Shown: positions 25,101-37,300 of the stretch, piece by piece
Layout of the letters: each line of letters starts with the position of its first letter
Numbering within the stretch: position 1 is the stretch's first letter
Assembly: GCA_016748015.1 (NCBI GenBank)
Contig: JAAOMT010000129.1
Span: 731,280-795,279, forward strand
Source of the DNA: Geosiphon pyriformis
Lineage: Eukaryota; Glomeromycota; Glomeromycetes; Archaeosporales; Geosiphonaceae
Length of the DNA: 64,000 bases
Direction of reading: 5' to 3'
Notes under the pieces: model-generated
Database searches by the model: none
The model's input: only the letters and a program-made list of their open reading frames with translations
What the model was told of the DNA's origin: nothing
Program-made: the position numbers and the translations under genes

Positions 25101-27916
25101 TTGATACAGGAGAATGTCAGGTTAACTAGCTTTTTATGCTTAATATGATCTTTATAAACTCACATCGATAGGACACATTTGTCTCAAAAATTTTTGACAT
25201 TGGAAATCAGCATGGCGATAAATCATTTCTTCTATCAAAACTACTGCCGACGCCAGAAATGCGGGAAACGTTTCCTATGAAAATAATCGGGGTCATTTTA
25301 TTGGATAAAATGAAAGGCAAAACAAGACATCGATAATGAATCTGTTTTCCAACTTTTTCTTCACTCAATTTGACGTTGGTTAAGGAGTCTTGGATCTTTT
25401 TAACTTTATTGTAAACTTCAATCTCGTTTACAGGATCTTTATATAATTGAAACTGTTTTGGAAAAATCACCGAGAGAATATCTTGAGCATTACATTCGTG
25501 TCGCTTAGCTTGGTTTAACACATCTGAATTATTATCATATTAAAGTTGCTTTAATTTATTCACATGTAACCTAGAACGAATTATAGAGTAAATTGCTTAC
25601 GCTGAGGCGGTAAACCTAACCAAACAGTCTTTTTATCACCAGCAGAAATACAAATGGGCCCACGATAAAAAATATACACCCTTTTGAGCATTTCCGCAGT
25701 ATCAGTTCTTTTACTGTAGAGATAGAGGAATGTTGAATTTTATCCAAATCAATAAACAATAGGATTTCGTGAAAATTACCTCGAAAGAGTTTCCAATCGA
25801 GGAAGTTTATTGAAAGGCTCTTGAGACATCAGGTTCATTTCTGAAGTTGAAGATGAACCAACAGTGGTTTCGTTGTATGATTTCTTTGGCCTAATGTTAT
25901 TGTTGTCGCTTGAGGTAAATGAATTAGTATTACTCTCCTTTCCAGATTCTCGTTGCCTACTATAATTGGAGAGGTTGTTGTTATAGGGGAAATTTTGGAA
26001 CACCTTCAGTGGATTAATTGTTGTTTCACTTCAGACAGAGCAATTATTATAATCGATCATTTAAATTCAAAAAAAACCCCGATTACAGCTTTTCGATTAA
26101 AATTAAATTACCTTGATGTTTCTAATCGGAATTTTTTTTTTCTAGCAGGTTCTTGAGGGCTTAAGTTTATCATTGAAAGAGAGGATGAACAATCTTGACT
26201 CACTTGGTATGACCTCTTTTGAGAACTTTTTATGACTAGACTGTCACAGGGGACACCTGTATTAAATGTGATAATCAATGCGATGATCCAATGAATAGAT
26301 CAATCGGTATTTGAAGATTTACCAGTAGCTTGATAATAGCAATCATTCTGCAAGTGAATGAAGGTGGATGTCCATCTTAGCAGATGTGCCATTTCACATC
26401 CCCCAATCCTAATATCAACAATAATTTAGTAGTTCTGCCATTAATATGGTTCCAAAAGACACTCATGAAATAAGGAAGACCCAAGATTTAATATATTGAC
26501 TAACCGATTGAAAAGAATCTGCCAACAGGATGAGTTACGTATTTCGCTAAGAATACTATTAGGGTAATGATTGGTATATTCGGAATTTTTACTTCCCTAA
26601 TAATTTATTTAGAGAAGAACAAAATAACATATATGATTGCTTTATATGTGAGTACTTTCAAATGACAAATTTTTTAAATAAAACCATACCTTCCAATAAC
26701 CTCGCATGAGAACATTAGTTTTATCATAATCGCTGAACGTTTCGGGCTTATATTTTTCAACGAGCCATTTGATCACAGTGATCAAGACCTATTTAAAACG
26801 GAGTTGATGAAAATATTTAGGGTTAAAACGCAAAATAAAGTAAAATTTTATACCTCTTGCAAAGTCATCACATATTCCGGTTCAATTGATTGGATTAATG
26901 AATCAAAAAACCCATCATCTGTATCAGGCTGAACAAATGTAGTATTAATAAAAGTTTTATATTCTTCCGGATCGTCCTTCTGTAAAAATGCTTTTGGCCT
27001 ATAGTTTCTTTTATTGATGAGATAATCTTTCATCGACATAATTTTGGGATAGATAAGTTTCAATACTCGACCCAAAGGATGTTGTGAGTTATCGGTGATG
27101 AGGGTATTTTTTGAGGTCGGAGAAACTTTCTCAATTGACGAAGACATCAATTCGATGCTATCTATAGGATTGGTCAAAGGAGGGAAGGTCAATGGGGGGC
27201 CGAATCTTCTAGCATCGGAAAGTTCAAATGATCCCAATTTGATGTCAACAAATTGATAATAAGGGTTCATGAGCTCAGGGAGATATTGTGATCCCGGAAT
27301 ATCCCCGTGAGTATGTGTAAAGTCGATTATACGAAAGATTGGATCCCAACGTTGGGGACTAATAGGCACGTATGATAAGGAAAATCGCTTTAAAGCGATA
27401 AAGCTCCCCTCTTTCAATCCATTACAGGGAGAATTACTGGAAGATAAGCAAAACATACAATCGTAAAAATGTTGGGTTTATTAAAAATGTGAAAGATGAA
27501 CCCGTAAAGAGTTTTTTTCAACTTTAAGTGAATTTAATTGTTTCTACAATTTTGAACTTTGAAAAATAAACGATATTTACCTGTCTAAACACACCTGTGG
27601 GAATACACAGGGAAGGTAGTAGCGCGAATCGTGAAGAAACGCGTTAATGGTGACTACCTTTAACCCTGAATCCGATAACGTTTCTCTGGTGGTTACCTTT
27701 TATTTTTGGAAACCCAGTTTAATTTAAGTCTCAGTTGCAAGGACTTCAAAACAAAAAGCTAGCCAAATGTATTACTTTGAAAATTTGGGCTTGGAATTCA
27801 GAGTTGAATTCTGAAATGTTCCCGCGAGTTTCAAGTAATTTCTTAATCCACAATTTGTTAAGCAGTGGATAAGAAGCGGCCCACGCAGGCCAATTGTCTT
27901 TCTTACGAGGAAACAT
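22171..27916 (-). CDS. TERT: Telomerase reverse transcriptase, many short introns
   Basis: Adds telomere repeats to chromosome ends in the nucleus from an RNA template. Domains in order: TEN ([20 protein letters not shown] from about 27081; [37 protein letters not shown] near 26335); the RNA-binding domain ([10 protein letters not shown] near 25467; [30 protein letters not shown]; motif T NFYITD near 24550); RT motifs 1-2 ([18 protein letters not shown]), A ([11 protein letters not shown], Asp 23898-23900), B' ([14 protein letters not shown]), C ([11 protein letters not shown], Asp pair 23049-23054) and E ([10 protein letters not shown] near 22821); and a C-terminal extension ending KTKLGF. 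All three catalytic Asp are present and no internal stop was found. Exons verified by splice signals and phase: 27916-27776, 27696-27581, 27436-26854 and 26788-26690; later junctions were read less carefully. The first two exons and start of the third form an unusual extension, listed separately. Confidence 0.93.
27150..27916 (-). other. N-terminal extension of TERT, possible TPP1/Est3-like OB fold
   Basis: Residues 1 to about 182 of the predicted TERT lie before any recognisable TEN sequence. They come from exon 1 ([20 protein letters not shown]), exon 2 ([20 protein letters not shown]) and the first part of exon 3 ([20 protein letters not shown]). The exon 3 frame runs unbroken into TEN. 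The pattern of a WIKKLL helix, then a strand with LPCVF, then [13 protein letters not shown] and [11 protein letters not shown], recalls the TPP1/Tpz1/Est3 OB fold (WIRELL, SDG..VRCLV, GxxLLLxxxxV). That resemblance is by eye only. Alternative: an internal start at Met 27147 (residue 183) gives a conventional TERT, and the upstream part belongs to another product. Confidence 0.5.
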
Positions 27917-28640
27917 TTTTCAAAGGTAAAAATTTTTTTTTGACGCGTAGAAGGGCCAATCTACCATCATTACCCAGTGGTGATCGGCCACCTTGTAAAA
28001 CCTACGCAAATTTTCGTTTATAAGAGCCGTTTGGGGACTGCTGAAGATTACCTTCAATGCGCCGAAGCAGCGACAAAGTTAGATCAATTGCAAGATATCC
28101 GACTCTTTCGAAATATTATGAATTTTAATATTTTGATTTAATTCATTTAAACAATCGCTATTGATTTTGTAAGGCAAAGATGTGTGGAAACATAATCCCA
28201 CATCATCCGATCCAAAGAGAAGAAACATTGCTACTATTAGCCAGAATGAAATTATATCATCCCTCTTAGCAGTCTTGCAAGCCTAACTCTCTAATTTGAT
28301 CTACCAGTTTATTGAATCTTCAGAGTATTTTCATTGAAAAGCTTCAAAAGCCAGAAAGAACAATTTGAGTGAAATTAGAAATAATAATATATTAAAAAAG
28401 CCAATCATTCAGTTACGTTCTTGAAAAATTTCCACAAGATATCCAAAGGAGTCCCTTCGTTTTTGATTGCAGCCAAGATTAAATGGTCCCATCGCGTCAA
28501 ATCATTTAGCTATATTATCAATGTCGGAATTTGGTAGCCGAAAAATTCCAATAATTCGTATTTCCCAAAACTTTGGAACTACTCTTTTATCATCCAGTTC
28601 AACTATAATTGAATAAGGAACTAGTAATGAATGGAAATAT
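27917..28640. other. TERT upstream region with coding-like fragments
   Basis: Moderate GC. Minus-strand pieces look coding, for example KLVDQIRELGLQDC near 28300 and ILAAIKNEGTPLDILWKFF near 28430-28500, or in another frame FGYLVEIFQERN. They are broken by stops and match no family I recognise. The part nearest 27917-28080 presumably includes the TERT promoter and 5' UTR. Probably a decayed gene fragment plus regulatory DNA. Confidence 0.3.
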
Positions 28641-28765
28641 CGGGATCAAGGGTGCTTTCACCTGACGAAATTAAGCTATTTACCCTTTTTGCTTGGAGAG
28701 AAGCAAATTATTTATTCTCAGCGTTTAAGATTATGCAAATATTTATTAGATGATGCAATGAATAT

Positions 28766-28812
28766 AATTGAGTAATTGAGTGATTGAGTGATTGAGTAAT
28801 TGATTGAATGAG
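28766..28812. repeat. Short tandem repeat (ATTGAGTR)n
   Basis: About five to six head-to-tail copies of an 8-base unit, ATTGAGTA or ATTGAGTG, ending in ATTGAATG. Confidence 0.85.
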
Positions 28813-31800
28813 CTCAAAAGAATGTAGAAGATTACTTGCTAGAATGATCAGATAACTAATAATGTGGAAAAAAAATTTTATGAAATTTCTTATTTACTAT
28901 TTTTAATCAAAAAACTTTGTAAATTTTAATATATTATCAATTAAGCAAATGTGTTTTCATTTGCAGTAAAAATTATTTTCTAAAAGATTAGTATTAATAT
29001 AATTTTTAAACTTACTTTTAAGCTAACAAAACTTTTATATATTAGTAATCAAATTGACAATATTATTAATTTGTTTTTTTTTAAAAAAAACATAAATTTG
29101 CAATATTAAAACAGATTTTTTTTTATAATTAACAAAAAAAACCAGATCTATTAAAGCATTAATGAATTAAATAATAAATTCAATTAATTAAAACAGTTTA
29201 ATTAACCAAAATTTTAAATATTTTAATTTTAATTTATAAATTATATTAAAAAATATAACAAAAAAACCAAAATTATGTAATAATTATTACTAATTTAAAA
29301 TTCACAAATTTTAACTAATTTTAATAATTACTTAATTAATTCCAAATTTAAACAAAACATTTCTATTTTTTTCTTATATTATTAAATAATCTATAATCAA
29401 AATTTTTTATAAAAAAATTGATTTTTATAATAAAATAATTATACATAATTTAAAAAGCTTATAAATAAAAATTTCTGTAAAAAAATTAACTTACTATAAA
29501 ATAACTACACAAAATAATTTGCATAAAATTAAATATTTTATTATAAATTTAACAACACAAATAATTCAAAGTATAAAAAAATATTTTAAAAATAAATTAA
29601 CTTATTAGAAATTTAATAATTTTTATTAACAATAAAATTAACAACAAAATAATATTAATAATATTAAAAAAAAACCAAAATTTTTAGTAATAATATTTTT
29701 ATAAAACATTATTAAACAGCTTTTATAATTGTTAATATTTTATTAATAAAGAAATTACTAATTGTTTCAAATAATAAAAAAGATAAAAAAATTACAGTTT
29801 TTTATTTTTTATTCTGGTTATAATTATAAAATTAAAAAAAAAAGTGTTTTATTAATTATCTTAAAATTTAAATACTTTTAATAATAAAAGTTTTTTTATA
29901 TAAAACATATTTTATGATTATTTAAAAATTAATTGGCAAAAATAATTTTTAATTTTACAAAAATTAAAGTAAATTTTAAAAACTTACTTTAAAATATGTA
30001 AATTTATTAATCTATATTTAAAATTTTGCCAAAAATTTTTGTAGTATTTAAAAAAATCAATACCAAAACATATATTTTTAAATTTTATTTTTTGCAAATA
30101 CTTTTAAATATAAAATTAAATTAAATTTTGTAATTAGCAATAAATTATAAAATTATTAAAACCAAATATAAAAACTGTTTATTAGAAATATTTTTTTTTA
30201 AAATTATATTAAAAAAATTTATATATTAAAATAAGTTTTTTTATATTTAATTTAATCAAATTTTTGGTTACTAAAAATATATTCAAGTAGAAACAAAATT
30301 TATTAAGCTTTTTTTTATTAAATATTTAACAAATACAGTTCAGCAAAAATTTAGTATATATAAACAGATTAAAAGTTTATAATTAAATATTGTTTATGTA
30401 TTTTCTATATATAATCAGTTATTTAAATTAATTAAAACAATACTATTTACTTATAATAACATTAATACTATTAAACAAACCAAAAAAAAATACATACTAA
30501 TCATATAAATTTCAATTAATAATAATAATATTATCAATATTTAATACTTAAATTACACTATTTAATAAAAATTCAGCCAATTTTTGTAAATTATAAGAAA
30601 TTACTAAATTATCATAAACCAAATCACTTTTTTTTATTGTTATTTTGTATTTGGATCTATATAATTAAATCTTATTTCTATAACTTTTTATTAAATACTA
30701 AATTAAAAAAACAACAAATTTTCTAACCAAATTAGTATTTTTAAAGCTTTTATATACTAATTATTAAAAATCATACTTTAATACAAAGCTATATATCAAG
30801 CACCAGAAATCTTAAAATATATTATTAAAAAAAACAATATAAAAATATTTATATAAAAAACTCATAAATCCAAAATTTTATTCAATAATTTAAAATAAAT
30901 TTTTATATTAAAAATACATATAAAAATATAATCCAAAATCTTAATTTTACTACAATAAAAACAAATTACTTCTAAATAATATTTATTATATAGTTATTTA
31001 TAAATAATAATTAAAAACTTTTTATAAACAACTTTTATTATATAAATATGAAAACCAGTAATATACTTATTAATAAAATCTGAATATATATTTAAATTTG
31101 GCTGTTAAATTATTAAAATACATTATTAATTTAATATCTTTAATTATAATCTAAAAAATAATATTAGTTTTAAGACTTAATTTTTATTTAGTATTTTTAA
31201 TTGATTTATAAATTTGATAAACAAAATAACAAATATTGTTTAATATAGTCTTGTTTTTAATCTTAAATTTTATAATTAAAATAATCATTGTTTTATTTAT
31301 TATTATCTAAATAAAAAATCAATTAATTACAAAAAAAAATATAATTAATATATATATTAATACAAAATAATATATAATAATTAATAAAAATATTAAATAA
31401 TAAATAATAATATAAAATAATTATTAACAAAATAATATAAAAAATAGTATAAAATAACAAAATTTTAAAAATTATTTTATAAAATTAAAATATTTATATA
31501 TATAAATAATTTTAATTTAAAAAATATATTTAGCTTTAAATTTTAATTTTAATTTTAAATATATTATATAAAACAATAATTTTTTTGATTAATAATAATA
31601 AAAATTTTGTTATTTTTGTTATTAAAACTAATTAATAATTAAAAACAGTTATTATTATATTAAAAACTTGAAATAAATAATAATATATTATTAAATATTA
31701 ACAAATTTTAACATAACTTAAAAAATTTTACTAAAAACATTAAAAGCAATTTTAATATTAACAATAATAATATTTTTAAATATATTTATAAAGCAAATAA

Positions 31801-32360
31801 TAATAATAAAAATTTAACAATTTTAAAAATAAAAAAATTAATAGAATTAATAAACTTGATTTAAAAGATAATATTTATTCATTTATTAAAATAAAAAAAA
31901 TAATATTTAATAAAATTTAAAAAATAAATTTTATACAAAACAGTTTATATTGTTTTTAAACATAAATTTTATATTTATTTTCAAATAAAAATTAAATTAT
32001 TAATTAGCATATAATTATTCTTATAATTTTTATTATTAATTAATATATATTATTATTTATTATTTAGCTAAATTATCAAATATAATTTGTATAATATATA
32101 AATAAAACTAAAATATAATAATTAAATTATATAATATTTTAAACTATATAATATTTAAAAATTTGCTAAAATAATTTATAATTTGCCAAATATATATTTA
32201 ATTTATTGAAATAAAAAAATATTAAAATTTAAAATAGTATTTTTATAAATTATATAAAAAAAAATATTTTAAAACATTAATTAATTAATTATTTTAATTT
32301 TTTTTTTATATTATTAAATAGTTTACAATTAAAATTTTCTGTAAAAAAGTTAACTTTTAT
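28813..32360. other. AT desert
   Basis: About 3.5 kb of A/T-dominated sequence without credible ORFs. It includes a copy of the dispersed AT-rich repeat (about 29330-29860), listed separately. The last 60 bases before LINE C also match that repeat. Confidence 0.65.
29330..29860. repeat. Dispersed AT-rich non-coding repeat, copy 2
   Basis: Matches about 42910-43240 in order (tatattattaartaatctataatcaaaatttt, then ataattatacat, aaaaagcttataaata) and continues into a block that matches 6350-6510. Non-coding. Confidence 0.5.
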
Positions 32361-32520
32361 AATAAAGATGAATAAAAACTTCTTTTTTTCTTATCTTCAA
32401 AAAACTCTAAAAAGCAATTTATTTTGAAAAAGTTTTTATTTTTTTTTGCTATTTTTTGAAAAAATTTTTCAATCAAATAATTCTTTTGTGGTAAACCTGG
32501 CTGCTGCTTCAGGTAGTACT

Positions 32521-34374
32521 ATGTCTATGAAAAAAATGCCCAAAGGGGTTCTTCATAGCTTTGTTGAGAGTTTTTTTTCTTAGAAAAAGAGAGTTTCTGT
32601 TGGTAATGTCAAGTATTCTAGAGATAAAAAAGATATCTCTTTGGTCAAACTTAATCCTGGTAATAGTGTATATTTAGATATAAACAGTGTATCTGGTAAC
32701 AGTAAAAATGATAATTTTTTTTTTGGTGTTGGCAATAATTCTCTTTTTGATTCGGCAGCAAATATCCCTAAGGCTAAAAAGATAATTACTGATCTGATTT
32801 GTGGCTCCCCTTTTGGCTTAATTGATTATGGCATGGACAAAGACAATGGGCCCCTCTTTCCTTCTCTTAAAATTTTTCTTGATAAAAAGTGGGTTGATCC
32901 AAAAATTGTCAAATCTCAAGTTGAAGTATTTATTAGAAAGTTTTTTGTTCTTGACATCAATTTTAGTGCTATAGAAGGAAAATCAGTGACAGCAAAGACT
33001 CAATTCATCAGAAAATTTTTTTCATTAGTCAATGGTTTTGGAGGGACTACTACCCTTTCAAAATTTAAAAGGATTATCCACTCTATATTTACATCTAAGG
33101 AGAATTTGAAAAAGGCCATGTTATTGGCTAAAAATAAGGGAATCATCATAAACAATGATCTTAAAAAACAAGAAATCCATTTGAATTGGGTTGTGATTGT
33201 TAAAAAAATTTTCATAGATATGTCTAAGAAAATGATCATTGCAGCTTTATCTGAATTTGGTCAAGTAGTGTCAATCCAATTACAGCTCATTGGGCTGTGA
33301 CAAAAGGCTGTGGTTGAATTTGCCGAATCTAGCCAGGCTGAGCAGTTGGCTTTAAGATGGTCCTTTTTAATTGGGAAAGATTCAGTTTATGTGGCTATGG
33401 CCATAAAAAATTAGAATATTTGGGTATTTAGAGATTGGTTTAGAGTGCTTCTGTTTACTTTGCCTATGGGTACAACAGCACATAATTTTGAGACTCTCTT
33501 GAAAGGAGCTAATGAAAAAACTTGCATTATAAATCAATCTTTAGAAACTGGCAATAGGATTTGCTGTGCTGTAGTTGGCTTCAACTCTGATGAGAAATTG
33601 GAATCTGCTTTTCATACAAAGCCGATTTTTGGTAGTGTAAAGCTTTCTTGGACTAGGTTAGACTTGGTTTATTGTGAGAAATGTGGGTATTTTGAACATT
33701 CAATTCTGAAATGTAATGTGTTAAAAGTATTTGCTCTGCTGTTTTCTAAAAAACCATATAAGAGAGTTGTTCCTCAAGAGATTCATTTTCAGTTAGCCAA
33801 ACTGTACAGGAAAAAGAATGTTCCAATTTCTTAGTCTGCTTCTTTTGGTGGCAGATCATGAGCCTAAGTAATTACATTAAATAACTCCTCTGGTGATCAT
33901 CATTTCAGTACTGGTTCTGATTCCTTTTTCTTCAGTTCTTTAGGTTTAAGTAGTAGTTCTCCTTTTGTTCCAATCTGTAATGTGTCTTTAAGTGATTATT
34001 TGGCTTCTTTGGAATGCTCCCTAGAGCTTTTGACAGATCAGATTTCTGGTATTACATGCAAACTCAATGACATGAAATTGGTATCTTTAATCTCCATTCT
34101 CTTTCCTCTTGTCTTGGCTGTTTTGAAAGCCACCAATTTGGATTTAGGTTCCAATATGATTTTAGATGGCCCTAAAATAGTGCTTTTGCCTCCTTCTTTT
34201 GTTTTTCCTGATGTTTCGACTTTGAGTTTAAGTTGTTTAAAAGTTTTGACCACCAAGATGGGTTGTTTGGAATTGAAGTTAGCAGTTCTGGAGGCATTTA
34301 TTGGTTCAGTTTTAGCAAAGTTAGAGCAAGTTTGTGCTGTTTCAATTCTTTCTGCAAATATTTTTTCTCAATGA
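32521..34374 (+). pseudogene. LINE C ORF1, broken
   Basis: Starts at ATG 32521 (MSMKKMPKGVLHSFVESFF), with a stop soon after. An open block at 32641-33300 contains the RRM-like segment (LNWVVIVKKIFIDMSKKMII, ALSEFGQVVSIQLQLIGL). A second block (33445-33834) contains an intact CCHC knuckle, CEKCGYFEHSILKC. The third (33982-34374) is the helical C-terminus, ending with a TGA inside ATGA. Confidence 0.8.
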
Positions 34375-37300
34375 GCAAGCTGGTATAAAAAATAGTCACA
34401 TGCAATGTTCAGAGTATTAATGTTCCTGCTAAGCAAAAGGACATTATTTGTTGACATAAAGATTCAGAAAATATGGTTTCAATCATTACAGAAACAAAGT
34501 TAAGATTTACTATTAGGCCATAGATAATGAATAAGTTTGATGGTATTCATATTTTTACATCTGGTTTGAATAAGGGTTTTTTTGGAGCTAAAATAACTAT
34601 TATTATGAACAATTTTTTGACATGGCACATGTCTAAGGTAGAAGAAATTCCTGATTGGGTTATTTCAATGAAACTTTTATTCAAAGGGAAACAGTCAGTT
34701 ATGATATTAGATTTATATGCTGGTGTGTCTGCTAAAGTGAGATTTAGTCAGACATTAGATGTTAATTCATCTATTGTTAAGGTAGTCAACACTAATACAT
34801 TTGTGGTTTTAGGTGGAAATTTCAATGAGGATAGTGCTAAAAAAAGTACAAGTTTCAAGTTTTGTTTGAATCTGAGATTGGTTAACTCATTTCATAAACA
34901 TTCTTTGGTCAAAGTTCTTACTTGGAGCAATTTCAGGAGCATAAAAAAGGTCATCAATTTTATTTTTGTAAACCAAGATATGGCTTCTGCTATTGCTGAC
35001 CATAGAGTTTTTTCTGTGTCTAAATTTTTTGATACCAATTACAAAACTGTTTCAATTGCCATTGGTTTGGGTGGTCTGCTGAATTTTCACCTTAGTGTTG
35101 AACAGAGGCAGGCAAATAGAGATAGATGGAAGTTCAGAATTAAGGATGCCAGTACAGACAAATAGTCACAGTTCAGGACTCTGTCTTTGGGCAAATTTTT
35201 ACAGTTGGGGTCTGGCTTTAGTAATATGAAAAGTTATAATAACTTAGATGCTATGTAGAAGTTACTTAGAGAGATAGTAGTTAGTTCTGTCAACAATATG
35301 TTTTCTAGATTGTAATTTAGTGAATTTGATTGTTCTAGAAATAGGCAGTCTTCAAGGTTTTTTAGGCTGAAAATATTGGTGGCCAAGCTTGTAGAGAGAC
35401 CAAAATTTGGGCACTTTTTGTTTTCTGAATGTTTGGTCTTCAATTGATAAAGAAAAACCTCTGTAGTTCATAATATAATTAATAATAATACTAGTTCAGT
35501 AGTGGTTTTTTATCATCTTTTAAGGATCAAAAAGAGTTATTACAAGTCTAAATATTATAAATTCAAGATTGCCAAGGATGAGTTTATCAAAGTGGCTATT
35601 AAGAAATACATGAATAATTTTTGTTCAAATAAAAGTCATATGATTAGAAGTATTTTGGAATGGCTATTTCGAATAATTGTGCTTAATCATTTAATAGTTG
35701 ACAATTATTTGATCTTAGACCCATGTAAAATTAAAGCCATGATTGATAAGATTATGATAGGATAGACGGGATAGTGTGCAGTGCCTAGTGTATGGTCTGA
35801 TTAATAATTCAACTAATACACTCCCTTAAATCATGTTAATGATAGTGCATTTGCTGGTGTTATGTGTAAAATCAGGTTAAAGAAATTTCTCCAGATTGTT
35901 AAAAATTTGTCAGATGATAAAGCTGCAAGTCAGTTTGATATTCCTAATAAGCTTTGGAAGCATGGTGATGAGTAGGTCTTGGCTAGTTTACTAGATATTC
36001 TAAATTTGTGTTTGATGTTAGGTAAGATTCCTAAGAAATAAAAACATGCCTGGGTTTTTATGATACCAAAACCATATAAGTAGGAGGGTAATTTTACTAA
36101 TGCCAGACCTATAGTCTTAATTGAATCTATTCAGAAAGTTTTGTCAAAAATCTTGTTTAATAGGATCTCATCTGTCTGTAGCAATTATGATGTCTTACAT
36201 GGTGACAACTTTTTGGTTTTGAAAGGTACTTCCACTCAAACCCCAATTTTTTCTATTGGTTCTTTGGTGAAGAATGTATTAGAAAAGAACAGGGAATTAT
36301 GATTGGTCCTTTAAGACATGCAGAAAGCATATAATTTTGTTGGATGATTACATTTAAGGAACAGCTTGACCAGGATTAAAATGTGTCCCTGTTTTACAAA
36401 GTTTTTTGAACATATATACAATGGCTAGATCAATTGCATTATGACAGATTTTGGGCTTATTGATGAGTATGCTGTCCATAATGGCTTAGATTAGGAAGAG
36501 ATTTTTTTATTTTTACTGTGGAGAATTTTTTATGATTCTTTGCTCTGTGAAGTTAAGAGACATGAACAGTTGTATGGGTACAGAATTTGTTCTAATTTTT
36601 TCACAAAGACTGGCAAAGTTGATCTTAAACACAACAAACCTTCTTTTTTTACTGCCAGCATTGTTACTTATAGAATATAAGAATTAAATATTAGTACATA
36701 AATTAGCCAAATCAAAATAAATGTAGTAAATGTAAAATTCCAAGATTCCTTTCAGAGAAATTGCAGGATTCTAGGAATTTCAGAATTCTTGTATGAAGAA
36801 TTACAGGATTCCAGAATTTCAGAATTTCTTTCAAAGAAATTGCAGGATTCCAGGAATTTCAGAATTCCTGGCTAAAGAATTGAGAAATTCAAGGAATTTC
36901 ATACAATGAAATTTATATATATATAACAGTAGTATCAAAAACTAAAAAATTAGTCAAGTAGACTCCCAAAGTCAATTAGGCTCAAAGTTAAGAAGACTAA
37001 GAGTCAGTAGAACTCTTAGAGTCAATTAGACTCACAGGTCATAATTATTAAATATTCTTTCTTCAAAAGATAAAATATTATAACTTGAAGTGAAATCACT
37101 TCCATATTAATAAAATTATCTATTATCCTTAAATCCATGTTATTATCCACTACTTAACCTGCTGGCACAATAGCTCTTGATCACAGCTATTGACAAGACA
37201 TTTATTTCTTATTTTATTTTCTTTATTTCTTTATTTTCTTTTATTTTTTTTATTTTTTTTTATTTTCTTTTGTTGTTCACTAAATTGATTAAAAGGATTA

